Source: Pseudorasbora parva (taxonomy: Eukaryota; Chordata; Actinopteri; Cypriniformes; Gobionidae). From it: DNA of 64,000 nucleotides. Below are positions 46,020 to 57,870 of this stretch, piece after piece. Location: positions 12,561,507 through 12,625,506 of the forward strand of contig NC_090180.1 in NCBI RefSeq assembly GCF_024679245.1. The letters run 5' to 3'. Each line of letters starts with the position of its first letter. Within the stretch, counting starts at the first letter, position 1. The translations under genes and the position numbers were made by a program. Under the pieces are notes generated by a model. That model saw only the letters and a list, made by a program, of their open reading frames with translations, had not been told where the DNA came from and made no database searches.

Positions 46020-46245
46020 GCCTATTTTGTAGTGAGTTTTTGTATTTGCATGTGTTGTGAGTATTTGCAGCACGTTTTTGTATTTGCATGTGTTGTGGAC
46101 TTTTGCAGCGACTTTTTGTATTTAAGTATTTGCAGTGCTGTATTTCTTTTGTCATCAGCTGGTGAATCTGTTGTCAAGCTGATTAAGATGTTTTCTTTTT
46201 TTGCTGGTGTTTTTTCTATTTGTATGTGTTTTCTTTAATTGCAGC
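46020..46245. repeat. Tandem-like GTATTTGCATGTGTTGTG repeats
   Basis: The phrase TTTTTGTATTTGCATGTGTT occurs twice 52 bases apart and degraded versions follow (GTATTTAAGTATTTGCAG). The rest of 45540-46380 has no recognised gene. Confidence 0.55.
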
Positions 46246-46386
46246 ACATTGAGCTCTCTCATGTTTCAAAGTGCATAACATTACAGTAATAATGAACATA
46301 AGCAGCACTTACCTGTACCACCTTTAACGTCACAACATTGATGTTGGAACTTTTATGGTCATACCGCAGACATATACCGATTAAAC

Positions 46387-46419
46387 CCCCCCCCCCCCCC
46401 CCCAAAAAAAAAAAAAAAC
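46387..46419. repeat. Poly-C run followed by poly-A run
   Basis: About 17 C then about 15 A. Homopolymers of this length are prone to sequencing and assembly error. Confidence 0.9.
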
Positions 46420-46437
46420 ATGATATATCAGATGATA

Positions 46438-47528
46438 TATACCGATACTAATATTGCTGCCAAAACAGCCCTGAACTGTTGAGGCATGGAGTCTAGATGC
46501 CTGAAGGTGTGCTGTCGTATACTGACACCAAGATGTTAGCAGCAGATTCTTTAAGTCCTGTAAGTTGCAAGGTGGGGCCTCCATGGATCCGACTTGTTTG
46601 TTCAGCACATCCCACAAATGCTCGATTGGATTTTAAAACCATTCCTGAACCATTTTTGCTTTGTAGCAGGGCGCATTATCCTGCGGAAAGAGGCCACAGC
46701 CACCAGGTAATACTGTTTCCATAAAGGTGTATACATGGTCTGCAACAATGCTTAGGTAGGTGGTACGTGTGAAAGTAACATCCACATGGATGGCAGGACC
46801 CAAGGTTTCCCAGCAGAACATTGCCCAAAGCATTACACTCCTTCCACTGGCTTGCCTTCTGCCATGTGTTCCCCAGGTAAGCGACACACATGCACCTGGT
46901 CATCCACTTGATGTAAAAGAAAACGTGATTCATCAGACCAGGCGACCTTCTTCTTCTATTGCTCCGTGGTCCAGTTCTGATGCTCACATGCCTATAGTTG
47001 CCGCTTTCGGCAGTGGACAGGGGTCAGCATGGGCATCCTGACTGGTCTACGGTAATGCAGCCCCATCAGCAACAAATTGCGATGCATGTGTTCCTTTCTC
47101 TCAGAACCAACATTAACTTCTTATGAAAATTGAGCTACAGTAGCTCGTATGTTTGATCGGACCACACAGGCCAGCCTTCGTTCCCCACGTGCATCGATGA
47201 GCCTTGGCTCGCCGGTTCACCACTGTTCTTTCCTTGCACCACTTTTGATTAATACTGATCACTGCAGACCGGGAACACTTCACAAGATCTGCAGTTTTGG
47301 AGATGCTTTAACCCAATCGTCTAGCCTTCACAATTTGGCCCTTGTCGAACTCACTCTCATAATTTAAGCTTGCCCATTTCCCCTGCTTCTAACACATCAA
47401 CTGAGTTGAAAATGTTCACCTGCAGCCTAATATATATCACCCACTAACAGGTGCCGTGATGAAGCGATTAATCGGTTTTATTCACTTCACCTTTCAGTGG
47501 TCATAATGTAATGCCTGAACAGTGTATA
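46438..47528 (-). pseudogene. Tc1/mariner-like transposon with dead transposase, copy 2
   Basis: Colinear with 42460-43459 (ACACCAAGATGTTAGCAGCA, CAGGGCGCATTATCCTGC, GTTTTGGAGATGCT). The minus-strand frame at 46633-46887 still shows a transposase core with PQDNAPCYKAK, the second-aspartate motif of the DDE catalytic site. Other parts are frameshifted. This copy keeps more of the coding region than copy 1. Confidence 0.85.
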
Positions 47529-47834
47529 GAAATACATTAATGGAAAACTCCGGTGAGAAATGAACCTAGGGGTAATTAACAGATGGTTACAGAGTAGATC
47601 GTTCTGTGGGATGCGTTTTCATGAAAATCGAATGTAAAGAGTTTTATCTCTAAAAACAGATTAGCTTATAGCGCTTATCTACGGGGCACAGGGTAAGTGA
47701 AATTAAATGGCTAGTTAATACCACTAACCAGGCTCAAAATAGCCTCACACTAACACAGTAGCATAATGAGGGTCCCTACATGCAAAACCGAAGCATTGAG
47801 AACTTAGTTAAGTGTACAAACAGTTTAATAAAAA

Positions 47835-48147
47835 GATACTTTATAAAGACAGTACATTATTTGTTTACGGACAGGAGCCATCTTGGAAAACAGTCTCGAC
47901 GAGTCGAGCCACGAATGCTGTGCTAATTGATGAACTGTGAGGAATCTCATATTGTCCGGAAGAAAGCACTGAACGCAACAGAGAAAATAAATAAATAAAA
48001 ATAAAATCTCCATGTAATAAGATTTCGCAAACTTAATTCATATTGACCAGCTCACTTAGCACAGCGTCCGTGGCTCGACTCGTCGAGACTGTTTTCCAAG
48101 ATGGTGCCTGTCCGTAAACGTGTAATGTACTGTCTTTATAGAGTATC
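47835..48147. repeat. Large inverted repeat: 92-bp arms, 129-bp spacer
   Basis: Arms 47835-47926 and 48056-48147 are inverted with few mismatches (core GACGAGTCGAGCCACG against CGTGGCTCGACTCGTC). It is probably the centre of a larger inverted-repeat element covering about 47540-48250; outer ends were not found. Confidence 0.85.
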
Positions 48148-48394
48148 TTCGGAATCGTAAAAACCTCTGACTGGCCATTGTGCTCACATGCTCATCAAAT
48201 ATGTCTGTGATTGGCTACAATCATAAGCGCTTCACAAACATGTTATAAATATACATCAATGACGCTTTTCACGGAGCAAAATATATAGCGACAATGTTGG
48301 CTGATCTGTATTATAGTTTAAAGAAATAATTAAAACCTAATTCATAAATTTTATTTGTATAAATAGTTTTTTTTTTGTATAAAAAAAAAAACTT

Positions 48395-49330
48395 TGATCA
48401 TAATTTTAGTGTCCCCAACTGAGCAAGCCAAGTCAAAGGCGACAGTGGCAAGGAGCCAAAACTCCATCAGGGCATGACAATAAACCTTGGGAGAAACCAG
48501 ACTCAGTCGGGGTGCCAGTTCTCCTCTGGCCTATTAACACACCGTGTATGATTATTATTCTGGCAACCTTAAAGGTCAGAAATCATACTAGATCAGAATA
48601 TTCAAAATTTCAGGGTATCACGGAAGAGACGGGTTTATTTAGGATGGTTTATTTAGGATTATTTAGGGTTTATTTAGGATGCGTCAATTAAACAAAAGTA
48701 TCAATACTTGAAAGATCGGAGTTATTGCGCCAGGTTTTTTGAGCACGACATGCCGGTGAGGCAAATTCAGAGACACCAATTGACACGGTCTCAGCAGACA
48801 CTCCAGGATGCTTTGGTCATGTCCAGGCGCAGGTCCACCATCCGATCCGGACACGGGCCGGATCCGGGATAAACCTCGACTAACATTAGCATAGATGCCA
48901 CTCTTTTTATGATGTAACGAGTACATCAGGTTTTATGGGAAGTGTTCCCAGTTCCGGCTGACCTAGTTAATGCAGCCTAACAATCAGTCAGTTGATTTGA
49001 ACAATGAAAGTTAAAATGTTCTGTGTATGCCATAGTAAAGAGATGTGTTTTTAGTCTAGATTTAAACTGACAGAATGTGTCTGCTTCCCGAACAATGCTA
49101 GGAAGACTGTTCCAGAGTTTAGGTGCTAAATAGGAAAAGGATCGACCACCTGCGGTTGATTTAGATATTCTAGGTATTATCAACTGGCCAGAGTTTTGAG
49201 ACCGCAATAGACGTGATGGAGTATAATGTGTTAAGAGCTCGCTTAAGTACTGGGGAGCTAAACCATTTAGTGCTTTCTAAGTAATAAGCAAGATTTTAAA
49301 ATGTATGCGATGTTTAATAGGGAGCCAGTG
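48395..49330 (-). pseudogene. 3' end of a LINE-type retrotransposon with reverse-transcriptase tail
   Basis: Minus-strand residues at 48977-49207 read GGRSFSYLAPKLWNSLPSIV then FKSRLKTHLF, the conserved C-terminal tail of non-LTR retrotransposon ORF2 proteins (L2/CR1-like). Downstream on the same strand, 48395-48976 looks like the matching 3' tail. Sequence upstream of the tail has lost its coding frame. Confidence 0.75.
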
Positions 49331-49455
49331 CATGTGTTGTCATCATTACGTATTCTCAGTGGTGGAACGGTGAACGCAAAGAATTTTGGGAAGCCGCGAC
49401 ACCAACGGCCGCCAGAATTTAACATTTTCATAGAGGGAAGAAAACAGAGTTCAAG

Positions 49456-49611
49456 ATGCCGTCTACTTGCTGTGTTATAAACTTCAATAGTCATTCTCAC
49501 GATAGAAGTAGCATAAAGCTTAAGAGCGGGATACCCTTTTATCGTTTTCCAAGCGTGGAAAAATCAGAGGTGACAAAAGGCGACAAAGATTACCAAGATT
49601 ACCTTTTGTAA
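49456..49611 (+). pseudogene. THAP zinc-finger domain fragment
   Basis: Starts MPSTCCVINFNSHSHD and reaches IPFYRFPS, the opening of a THAP DNA-binding domain. The second zinc cysteine expected in the CxxC pattern is replaced by Phe, and the frame ends after 51 residues, before the C2CH Cys/His pair and the AVPTIF box. THAP domains derive from P-element-type transposases. This is probably a transposon-derived relic rather than a gene. Nothing recognisable follows to 50447. Confidence 0.6.
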
Positions 49612-50447
49612 TAAAGTAATACAATCAATATAACAATTGATTTTTTTTCCCCTTTTTTCAAAAGTTCTCGTTTCTAATCTGCCCTTGTATTTTTTTTCCT
49701 CATTAAAACCAAATAGCATCATTACATCAGCATTGATGGTAAAATGTCATTGTTTCTTGTGTGTCTTGTGACTGATAGCATCATGCTCAAGAGTTGTGTG
49801 TATCATATGAATGAGTAATATGAATGAGTGCGTTCACAGAGCGGCAGGATCATAATTTCAGCGATTAAAACATTAGAATCAACTATATATATATAATTTT
49901 GGGGGAAAAAGTTAACCTGCAAAATGCCTTTTAAAGTTTAAGGGCATTTCTAACTATAAATGTGGATTAATGTTCTGAATAGTATGCTATAGTACAAAAG
50001 GTTATGAACTGCCTCACATTCATCATTAACCAAGAAAACAAGCATATCTACTGATTGTGGACAGATACAGACCTGTATGCTAAAATTACCTCATCAGAAG
50101 TTAGAGCATGAGCTTTCTCAATTAGTTGCTTGGCAACACGTGTGGCCAGCCTGTCCTTTTTTAGAGGTAGGATTCTCTCTTTATCTGTTTCTTAATCAAA
50201 AGAGAAGGTATTTTGTTTACTTTATAGTGTCATATCAGTTTAATCAATGTCAGTGAAATTACTTTCTTTATTACTGCACAATTTAAAATAAGTGTGAAGT
50301 CTGATGGCACCATCTGGGTCCAGAAACGGATGTCATGGTAAACAGTGTTAGCCATGTTGGGTATCTTATTTGTAATTAAGCTAGATTAATTACTGCAACA
50401 TGGTAAATGCTACCCAAAGTTAAATAAATAAATAATAAATAAATAAA

Positions 50448-52660
50448 TACAAACCCGATTCTAAAAAAGTTGTGAGACTGTACATATTGTGAAATACAAG
50501 GAATGCAATCATTTACAAATCTCATAAACTTATGTTTCATTCACAATGGAATATAGATAACATATCAAATGTTGAAAGTGAGACATTTGAAATGTCATGC
50601 CAAATATTGGCTAATTTTGGATTTCAAGAGAGTTAAACATTCCAACAAAGTTGGGACAGGTAGCAATTAGAGGCTGGAAAAGTTAAATGTACATATAAGG
50701 AACAGCTGGATGACTAAGCTGCAGCTTATTAGGTCAATTTGGCAACATGATTGGTTATAAAAAGAGCCTCTCAGAGTCCCTCAGAAGTCAAGATGGGCAG
50801 AGGATCACCAATTCCCCAATGCTGAAGCGAAAAATAGTTAAGCAATATCAGAAAGGAGTTTCTCAGAGGAAAATTTCAAAGAGTTTGAAGTTATCTTCAA
50901 CTACAGTGCCTAATATCATCCAAAGATTCAGAGAATCTGGAACAATCTCTGTGCTTAAGGGTCAAGGCGGGAAAACCATACAGGATGCCCGTGATCTTCG
51001 GGCCCTTAGACGGCACTGCATCAAATACAGGAATGCTACTGTAATGAAAATCATTGCATGGACTCAGGAATACTTCAAACACAATCCACCTTGACATTCA
51101 CCGTTGCTGGCTAAAACTCTATAGGTCAAAAAAGAAGCCATATCTAAACATGGTCCAGAAGTGCAGACAATTTCTCTGGGCCAAGGCTCATTTAAAAGGG
51201 ACTGTGGCAAAGTGGAAAACTGTTCTGTGGTCAGTTTTTTGGAAAACTGGGACGCCATGTCATCCAGACTAAAGAGGACAAGGATAACCCAAGTTGTTAT
51301 CAGCGCTCAGTTCAGAAGCCTGCATCTCTGATGGTATGGGGTTGCATGAGTGTGTGCGGCATGGGCAGCTTGCACATCTGTAAAGGCACCATCAATGCTG
51401 AAAGGTATATCCAAGTTCTAGAACAACATATGCTCTAGGGCTGTCAAAATTGCTCAAAAATGACTTTTCGAATATTGCCTCTAAAAAAAAACCCAGAATG
51501 TTCGAACTTTTCAAACATCTGGTTGCGCATTTTGTCAATAATGTGCATTACGTCAATAACAGGACAAATATATACAAAGAGACATTACTTGTATAGGTAG
51601 TCTATTTAAGTTTAAACATATTTGTCAACGTATTACTTACACAAAAACAAGTAAATTAACTAATGGCCAAGACCGCAGACCTCACTCTCTCGCTCTCAAC
51701 TCACGCTCTCTGCGCATAACGGTTTAAATGAACAAACTTTAAGTGCTGATCAAGAGTTTTGTGCAAGCAATTTAGGGTCGCGACCCAAATATAGCAGGCT
51801 TCATTCAGTGATTGAAACAAATATTATTAATTTAAGTTTTACAGCATATTGAACACTCCAAGCGAGCTATGCTGTGGTAAACATTGAACTTTTCTTTGAC
51901 ATGAAACGGTATATAATCAAACCAGTGGAAGCTATTCAGTCAGTACAGTAGCCTACACTTTAATAATGTTTCTGTTTAACGTTAAACGGTCGAGTTGGGC
52001 TCTGCACTTTCTGCCATCTTCCATGCAAGACGCGTCAACTTTCAGTGTTGACGCTGTGCCTGACAGTATGACTCCTGTGACCTGTCCTTGAACCCTCAGG
52101 CACGCTAGTGTGGCCGCTCGCAAAGCAGCCACGCCTCTACTACCACGGGCGTTTTTTCCCAACTTTAAAAATTTCGAAATTAGTTTTTAAAAAAAAACTA
52201 TTCCAATATATATTAAAATTTAGAATATTCACTGACAGCCCTAATATGCTCCCATCCAGACGTCGTCTCTTTCAGGGAAGAGCTTGCATTTTCCAACATG
52301 ACAATGCCAGACCACATACTGCATCAATTACAACATCCTGGGTGTGTAGAAAAAGGATCCGGGTACTGAAATGGGTCCAGATCTTTCACCCATAGAAAAC
52401 ATTTGGCACATCATAAAGAGGAAGGTGTGACAAAGAAGACCTAAGATAGTTGAAAAACTAGAAGCCTTTATTAGACAAGAATAGGACAACATTCCTATTC
52501 CTGAACTTAAGCAACTTGTCTCCTCAGTCCCCAGACGTTTGCAGACTGTTAAGATGGGATACCTTGTTCCAACTTTTTTGAGATGTGTTGATGACATAAA
52601 TTTAAAAGCAACTTATTTTCCCCTCAAAATTATAATACTTCAAAGTTCTAACCTTAAATG
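50448..52660 (+). mobile_element. Tc1-like transposon, split by a hAT insertion
   Basis: Left end TACAAACCCGATTCTAAAAA with AAGTTG(T)GAGACTGT, typical of a fish Tc1 family. A related internal phrase, TTCCAACTTTTTTGAGATG, is near the right side. The transposase begins at 50747 with a helix-turn-helix (KGVSQRKISKSLKLSSTTV). Its catalytic FQHDNARPHTA motif is at about 52290-52330, after the inserted element 51436-52243. Stops (for example after 51094) disable it. The right terminus is missing. Confidence 0.85.
51436..52243. mobile_element. hAT-type non-autonomous element with perfect 8-bp target duplication
   Basis: Ends TAGGGCTGTC and GACAGCCCTA are perfect 10-bp inverted repeats. ATATGCTC at 51428-51435 is exactly repeated at 52244-52251. 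Removing 51436-52251 restores a continuous transposase reading across the site. 808 bases, no transposase of its own. Confidence 0.95.
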
Positions 52661-52870
52661 GTTAATTGTGTATAGTGCACAGTGTAGTGTTTTTATTTTA
52701 TTTTTAACTCTTCTCCTTTATAGCAGAAGCTGCAGGAGTCACCTTGGACTTTCCAGGAGGTGCCTACCCCTCCAGAACACATCAATCTAGCTATGTATCA
52801 AACCTCAAAGCAGCTGCAGACAGACATCTCAGACGCTGTCTTCATACCGCGAGCCAACATGTCAACCATA

Positions 52871-52915
52871 GAAAGAGAGAGGGAGGGAGATAGAGAGAGA
52901 GAGAGAGAGAGAGAA
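52871..52915. repeat. (GA)n low-complexity tract
   Basis: GAGA dinucleotides with GGGA interruptions. Confidence 0.9.
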
Positions 52916-53389
52916 AATCAATAACCATGCCCCAATGAGCTGTTATCTTTCTCGTTATTCTATAAACATATGGGTGGATTTTTAACAAATTAAAGAAGGG
53001 ATGAAATATGAACTAGCCTACAAAAAGGATAATGCACTAAAGTCAGTCATTATTGCAAAATGAATCTTGCCAGAATAAATGTTATTATACATAAATTACA
53101 TTGACTGTACATTATCCTGCGTATTACTAGGGTTGAAAAGTTCCCAATGGGAATTAAAGGGACTTTGTGTAAATGAATGAGAATTAAAGACACAATACTC
53201 CAAAAACCACTAAAACAATGTTAAATATTTTTCATATATTTTGTTGAACTTATATTACTTATATTAACTAACATATATTAACTAAAACATTTTCAACAAT
53301 GTTTAAATCTAAAGAAATAATCTAATTTAACCAGTGTTACGGACCGTGTAATGACAGCTGTCACATGACATCATATCTGTGCTATCCAT

Positions 53390-54000
53390 TTCCATAGAAA
53401 CCATGGACACACAGATGCTTTAACATAGTATGTCTTTTATTAGACAGGCGAGCAACTGTTTGGATATAAATTCATCAACAGAAAACGAATCATTGTTATA
53501 CAGCTCAACAGGATTAATCTTATTGTTTGAATCGATTGTTTTCTTGATTCACCGCGAGTAATGTTTTTACCATGCCTCAGAGACAACACTGTTTTCTGTT
53601 TTGCTAACATAACATAATCAGAGAGAGCTTTCTCCATCATGCGATATATTTTAAGATTAATTGCATGTAATTTATCATTTAGTCATCCTGTTTTTATTAA
53701 TATGATATTCTAATATCAATCTAGATTACTGCAAAATGCCACAAGTCTCTCATACCAGGCACAGAGCGAACTCAGGGTAATTTTAACATAACTTTCTAAA
53801 CGCTCAAATGTATTTAGTACGATTGTTTTAAGTAAATCAGCACTGCGTTACCCCACATGCGCAACAAAAAGAGCAGAAGTGGCAAACTGCAGAATAAACC
53901 AAATAAAAGCTCAGAGGCCGCACAGATCTCTCTCCCATGATTCAACGCTTATTCACAGGGTCATCAAGCTATAGCAGAAAAACTTATATACTGTGCATTT
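53390..54000. repeat. Interspersed repeat, copy 2 (first copy at 38870-39330)
   Basis: Same order of phrases as copy 1: TAGAAACCATGGACACAC, TTTTATTAGACAGGCGAGCA, TTCATCAACAGAAAACGAA, GCACTGCGTTACCCCACATG. Class not determined. Confidence 0.65.
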
Positions 54001-54825
54001 AATGAGAATGATCTCAAAATGTGCAAAATTGCAGGCTAGCCTACAATAGGGAACTTACACAACGTGCGCTAAGCTGCTGTCCAATCACAACACGGGAAGC
54101 GCTGGCCCAATCAGAACTCGTTACGTATTTCTGAAGGAGGGACTTCATAGAACAAGGAAATCATCAGGCCGTTTTTAGGACAGAGAAAACAGTGCTGTAC
54201 AGGTAACTAAATTGTGTGAAAAATACTGTTTTTTTAACACGTGAAACATGAACTCATGTTATATTGCACACTGTAAACATAATCGAAAACACGCAAATAA
54301 CCTTTAATTACTTTTTTAGAGTAACTTACTCAACACTGCTAAGTAAAAATTTTGTTGTGTAATCTGTAATTAGAAATGGGCTACAGTACCTAAGTAATCT
54401 ACCCAGCACTGCATCCCAACTACTGAGGAAGATAAACGTCTAATGGCGTTTCTCAGTGCTTTGAATAAATAGTCTTCTCTCTAACACTTATTTGATTTCA
54501 AGAGGTCGCACAGGTGTGAGCGCAGGACATTTGGTTTCCTCAACAGGTCTCCACTAATGGCCTGGCTGCCTTTGATTACGGTTCATGTTGTAGTGGCCTC
54601 GGAAGAGCATAAAAGTTTTTAAATTAAAAGACACTGTGTGAATAAAAGAGTGAGAAAGGCGAAGAGAAAGAGGCTGCCGCATGCTGAGACCCTGACCCAG
54701 CAGGCAATGTACATTGCCTGAATCACACTAACACATTAACTCTGAGCACGTTTGTGTCTGGCAGCTGGCCACAGCTGCTGCCTGCTAGAGCTCTGAATGA
54801 AAGGTGTTCCCAACAAGAGTGGCAT

Positions 54826-54826
54826 G

Positions 54827-54856
<30 letters not shown>
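54826..54856. repeat. (CA)n microsatellite
   Basis: About 15 CA units. The surrounding 54001-56660 carries no gene or transposon that I can recognise. Confidence 0.95.
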
Positions 54857-54859
<3 letters not shown>

Positions 54860-56799
54860 CCACACACAGAACATTTACAAACAGACGTTATTCATGAGCT
54901 GGAGCGGCTCACCAGTCATTATTCAGACAGGAGCTGCCTCAATAAAGGCAAATAAGCTTTGCTGATTTATTTTGGACACTTAGGCACATCAAACATTGAG
55001 GTGGCAGGAAAGCCAAAAATAATGGACTTTCCGCTTGAAGAACATTTGGCTATAAATCCATTTTCATTTTCATACTACGACTGCTGCTGTTCTCCCAGTA
55101 AGGCTTTGTATATTATATGCTGTATTTAGTGTAATCCACATGGTATTATTGTACCCATCAATACCCAAGGAAGCATTACAAGAAAGAATACAAAATAAGA
55201 TTTTTAAATAATTAATAGGCAGGATAAACGCAAACAAGATTTAAGCCTCTGCCAGAAGTTTGTGTTCTGTGAAATGAGCTAACTGTAAAATATACCAGCC
55301 ATGACTAAACAGAAAATGTAATGATGATTAAACAAGTTCCAGATCTGGATAAGAGCAGTGACTCACAGAGGACAAATAAACGCTTTTGTCATGTGTAGTT
55401 GCTCATCATTTGAGTTCTTCTCCTCCTCCCAACCCGTCTTCCTCCATTTCCATCACTCTGATTTTTTTTAACTACCAAAGCTAATTAAACATTTATAATC
55501 ATATATTTCTTTTCAAGACTTTTACATTGTTAAAAAATGATTTAAAAATGTAATCTGTTCTTTAAAAAAAAAAAGTATAACAGTTTCCACAAAAATACTA
55601 AGCAGCACTAAGCAACAATTAAGCAACTGTTAACACACTGTTACTCCACTCCTCAAAACTACACACAAAACCAAAACACACACAACATGTTAAACGTCAC
55701 ACATATGTTGTTGCAAAAGCAAACACTTCATTCAGAACTATTTTAAATCTTCAAAAAAAAAGAAAAAAAACTTTTTTGCATAAGACTGCACCCAAACATC
55801 AAATGATTAACCACATACACACCTTGCACACATATGTGAAAAATGTTTACCTTATTTTAATGTGTGAAATCACATGTATTTTATTGGACAGGGTAGCCAC
55901 AGTAGTCAGAATAGGACAGGTTGCCATATTGATAATGAAAAATTGGATAGCTTAATTCGGCCAATGTCATAGAACTCACATGAACATGTGCACAAATACA
56001 CTTTATATACAGTATGCACAACTGATGAATTTTACAGTTATGGAACTAAATTAAATCAATACTGAACAGTCTTGCGCCGAATAATGACACTATTGGCTTG
56101 ATAGAGCTGCTTTTCAGCAGAATATGATAGTGAAGCTGTTGTGAAACAATCTATATGGTAAACATACCCATTAAGCTCAAGTAAGCACACTACTATCTTT
56201 GAGCTAAGATTATTTAAAAAAAAATCAATTGATGTGTTTATTACTACCTCCTGTAATTTCAAGCTAATCAGACCATTGCACACCGAGATATGTTAAAGCC
56301 TTTATTTCCGATATGTATAACTTCAAAATCAAGAGATTAATGTTAAGACTTTAGCATATTATATATTATATATATACAAGATGGTAGCGCAGGTGCTACA
56401 GAACATTTTTAGCATACTAGCTGTATAAGATTGTGTGTTACACTAATATATTGCTTCACAGGCATTACTGGCTTGTACTTTTAAATCCATTTGATACAAA
56501 AACTATATTATACATGTACAGTTTATTGATGTTCTGTGGTTATACACTGCTGTAATTTAAGGTGAGCTTAACTACTATGAAAACCACAGCTTTGGTGAGA
56601 CATCAATAAGAAAAAGTAAAATTTTATAGATATTTTCAGTAATAGTTGTTCATATTACAGTATGTATGGATGCATGATTGGAATATATATATGTTTTTTA
56701 TTACGATCGGCCGATAAGCGCGAAACGCGCACACACACAAACGCACACGCACGCCCTTCAAATGTCAAGTTAAGAGTGACCAGCGCAGATCAAGAAAGG

Positions 56800-57455
56800 A
56801 ATATTATTTCACTATTTGAGATTAATCGGCCTGCTGACTGGCTTAGGTTTTGGTACCCCGTCTGGAAAACACACAGCCCGGGATGTTGGGCTTTGCGAGC
56901 CCTGGCCCACATGTCTGAGTCCAGCGTGCTAAAGGTATGTTCTGTAAACATGTACACATAATCAAAACAATCTATAACAATGCAATACTATTACATTTAA
57001 AACATGTTTTACTCACATAAGTGTTGCACCATTTCTGTTGGATCCAATAGCGTTGTGTTTTAATCTCAAATGTCTGCAAATCCAGCAACCTGAGATTTGT
57101 TTACAAACGATCTCACAGTGAACCTGTCTTCCCCACGTGAGCTGGAACTTCATTAAAAATAAAGTTCAACCACACATTCTTAATATTAGGATCAGAAGGA
57201 AGCTTATGCAGCGACTGTGTTCTTCCACAACCAGGAATAGCGCAATATCTTGCTATATTGGCATGTTTATTGTTGTTGGCTAGCGCGAGCCGATCACCTC
57301 CATGAGTTTTTCTGAGCCTGGTGTCTATAAAAGCTTTTCTTTGACTAACAAGGAAGTTTTCAGCTCTGAAACTTACAGGATAATCTTATATTACCATGAC
57401 CTTTTATATATCAAAAGCTCAAGGGAAAGTTGATTTCTCAATTCATCACCCCTTC
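56800..57455. mobile_element. Partial copy of the TTAA element at 34725-35770
   Basis: GGCTTAGGTTTTGGTACCCC resembles the corresponding part of 35205-35230, and 57317-57455 is nearly identical to 35628-35770 (CCTGGTGTCTATAAAAGC, AAGCTCAAGGGAAAGTTGAT). The final TTAA is mutated to TCAA. Confidence 0.75.
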
Positions 57456-57469
57456 AATAAATTTGCAAA

Positions 57470-57575
57470 GATTTCAAACAAACTTCTTCCACGTTTTATC
57501 TATTTTGGAATAAGGCTGTAACATAAAATTTGGAAAAAGTGCAGAGCTGTGAATACTTTCCGGATGCACTGCACA
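57470..57575. repeat. End of a Tc1-type MITE
   Basis: ATTTTGGAATAAGGCTGTAA and GAATACTTTCCGGATGCACT are the terminal sequence of a very abundant fish palindromic element. Only one arm is present. Confidence 0.65.
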
Positions 57576-57599
57576 TTCTTGAATTAACATGTTTTTTAA

Positions 57600-57870
57600 C
57601 AAATGTTTGCTTTGGCTCTGACTACATTCATAATACACAATGAAATTAAGTATTCTTATTGCTTTTATAAAACAGTAAAGTGTTAAACAGCATATTTATT
57701 AGAACTTTAATCAAGCAAATGTATTATTCATTTTTAACGAATGTTTGCTTTGGCTGTGACTACATCAATAATACACAATGAAATTAAGTATTCTTATTGC
57801 TTTTATAAAACAGTAAAGCATTAAACAGCATATTTATTAGAACTTTAATCAAGCATATTCATTACTAAAT
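57600..57870. repeat. Tandem duplication, 138-bp period
   Basis: TGTTTGCTTTGGCT at 57604 recurs at 57742, and the copies stay aligned for about 120 bases (ATACACAATGAAATTAAGTA, TTTATTAGAACTTTAATCAA) with a handful of differences. 57871-60498 contains no recognised gene. Confidence 0.9.
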
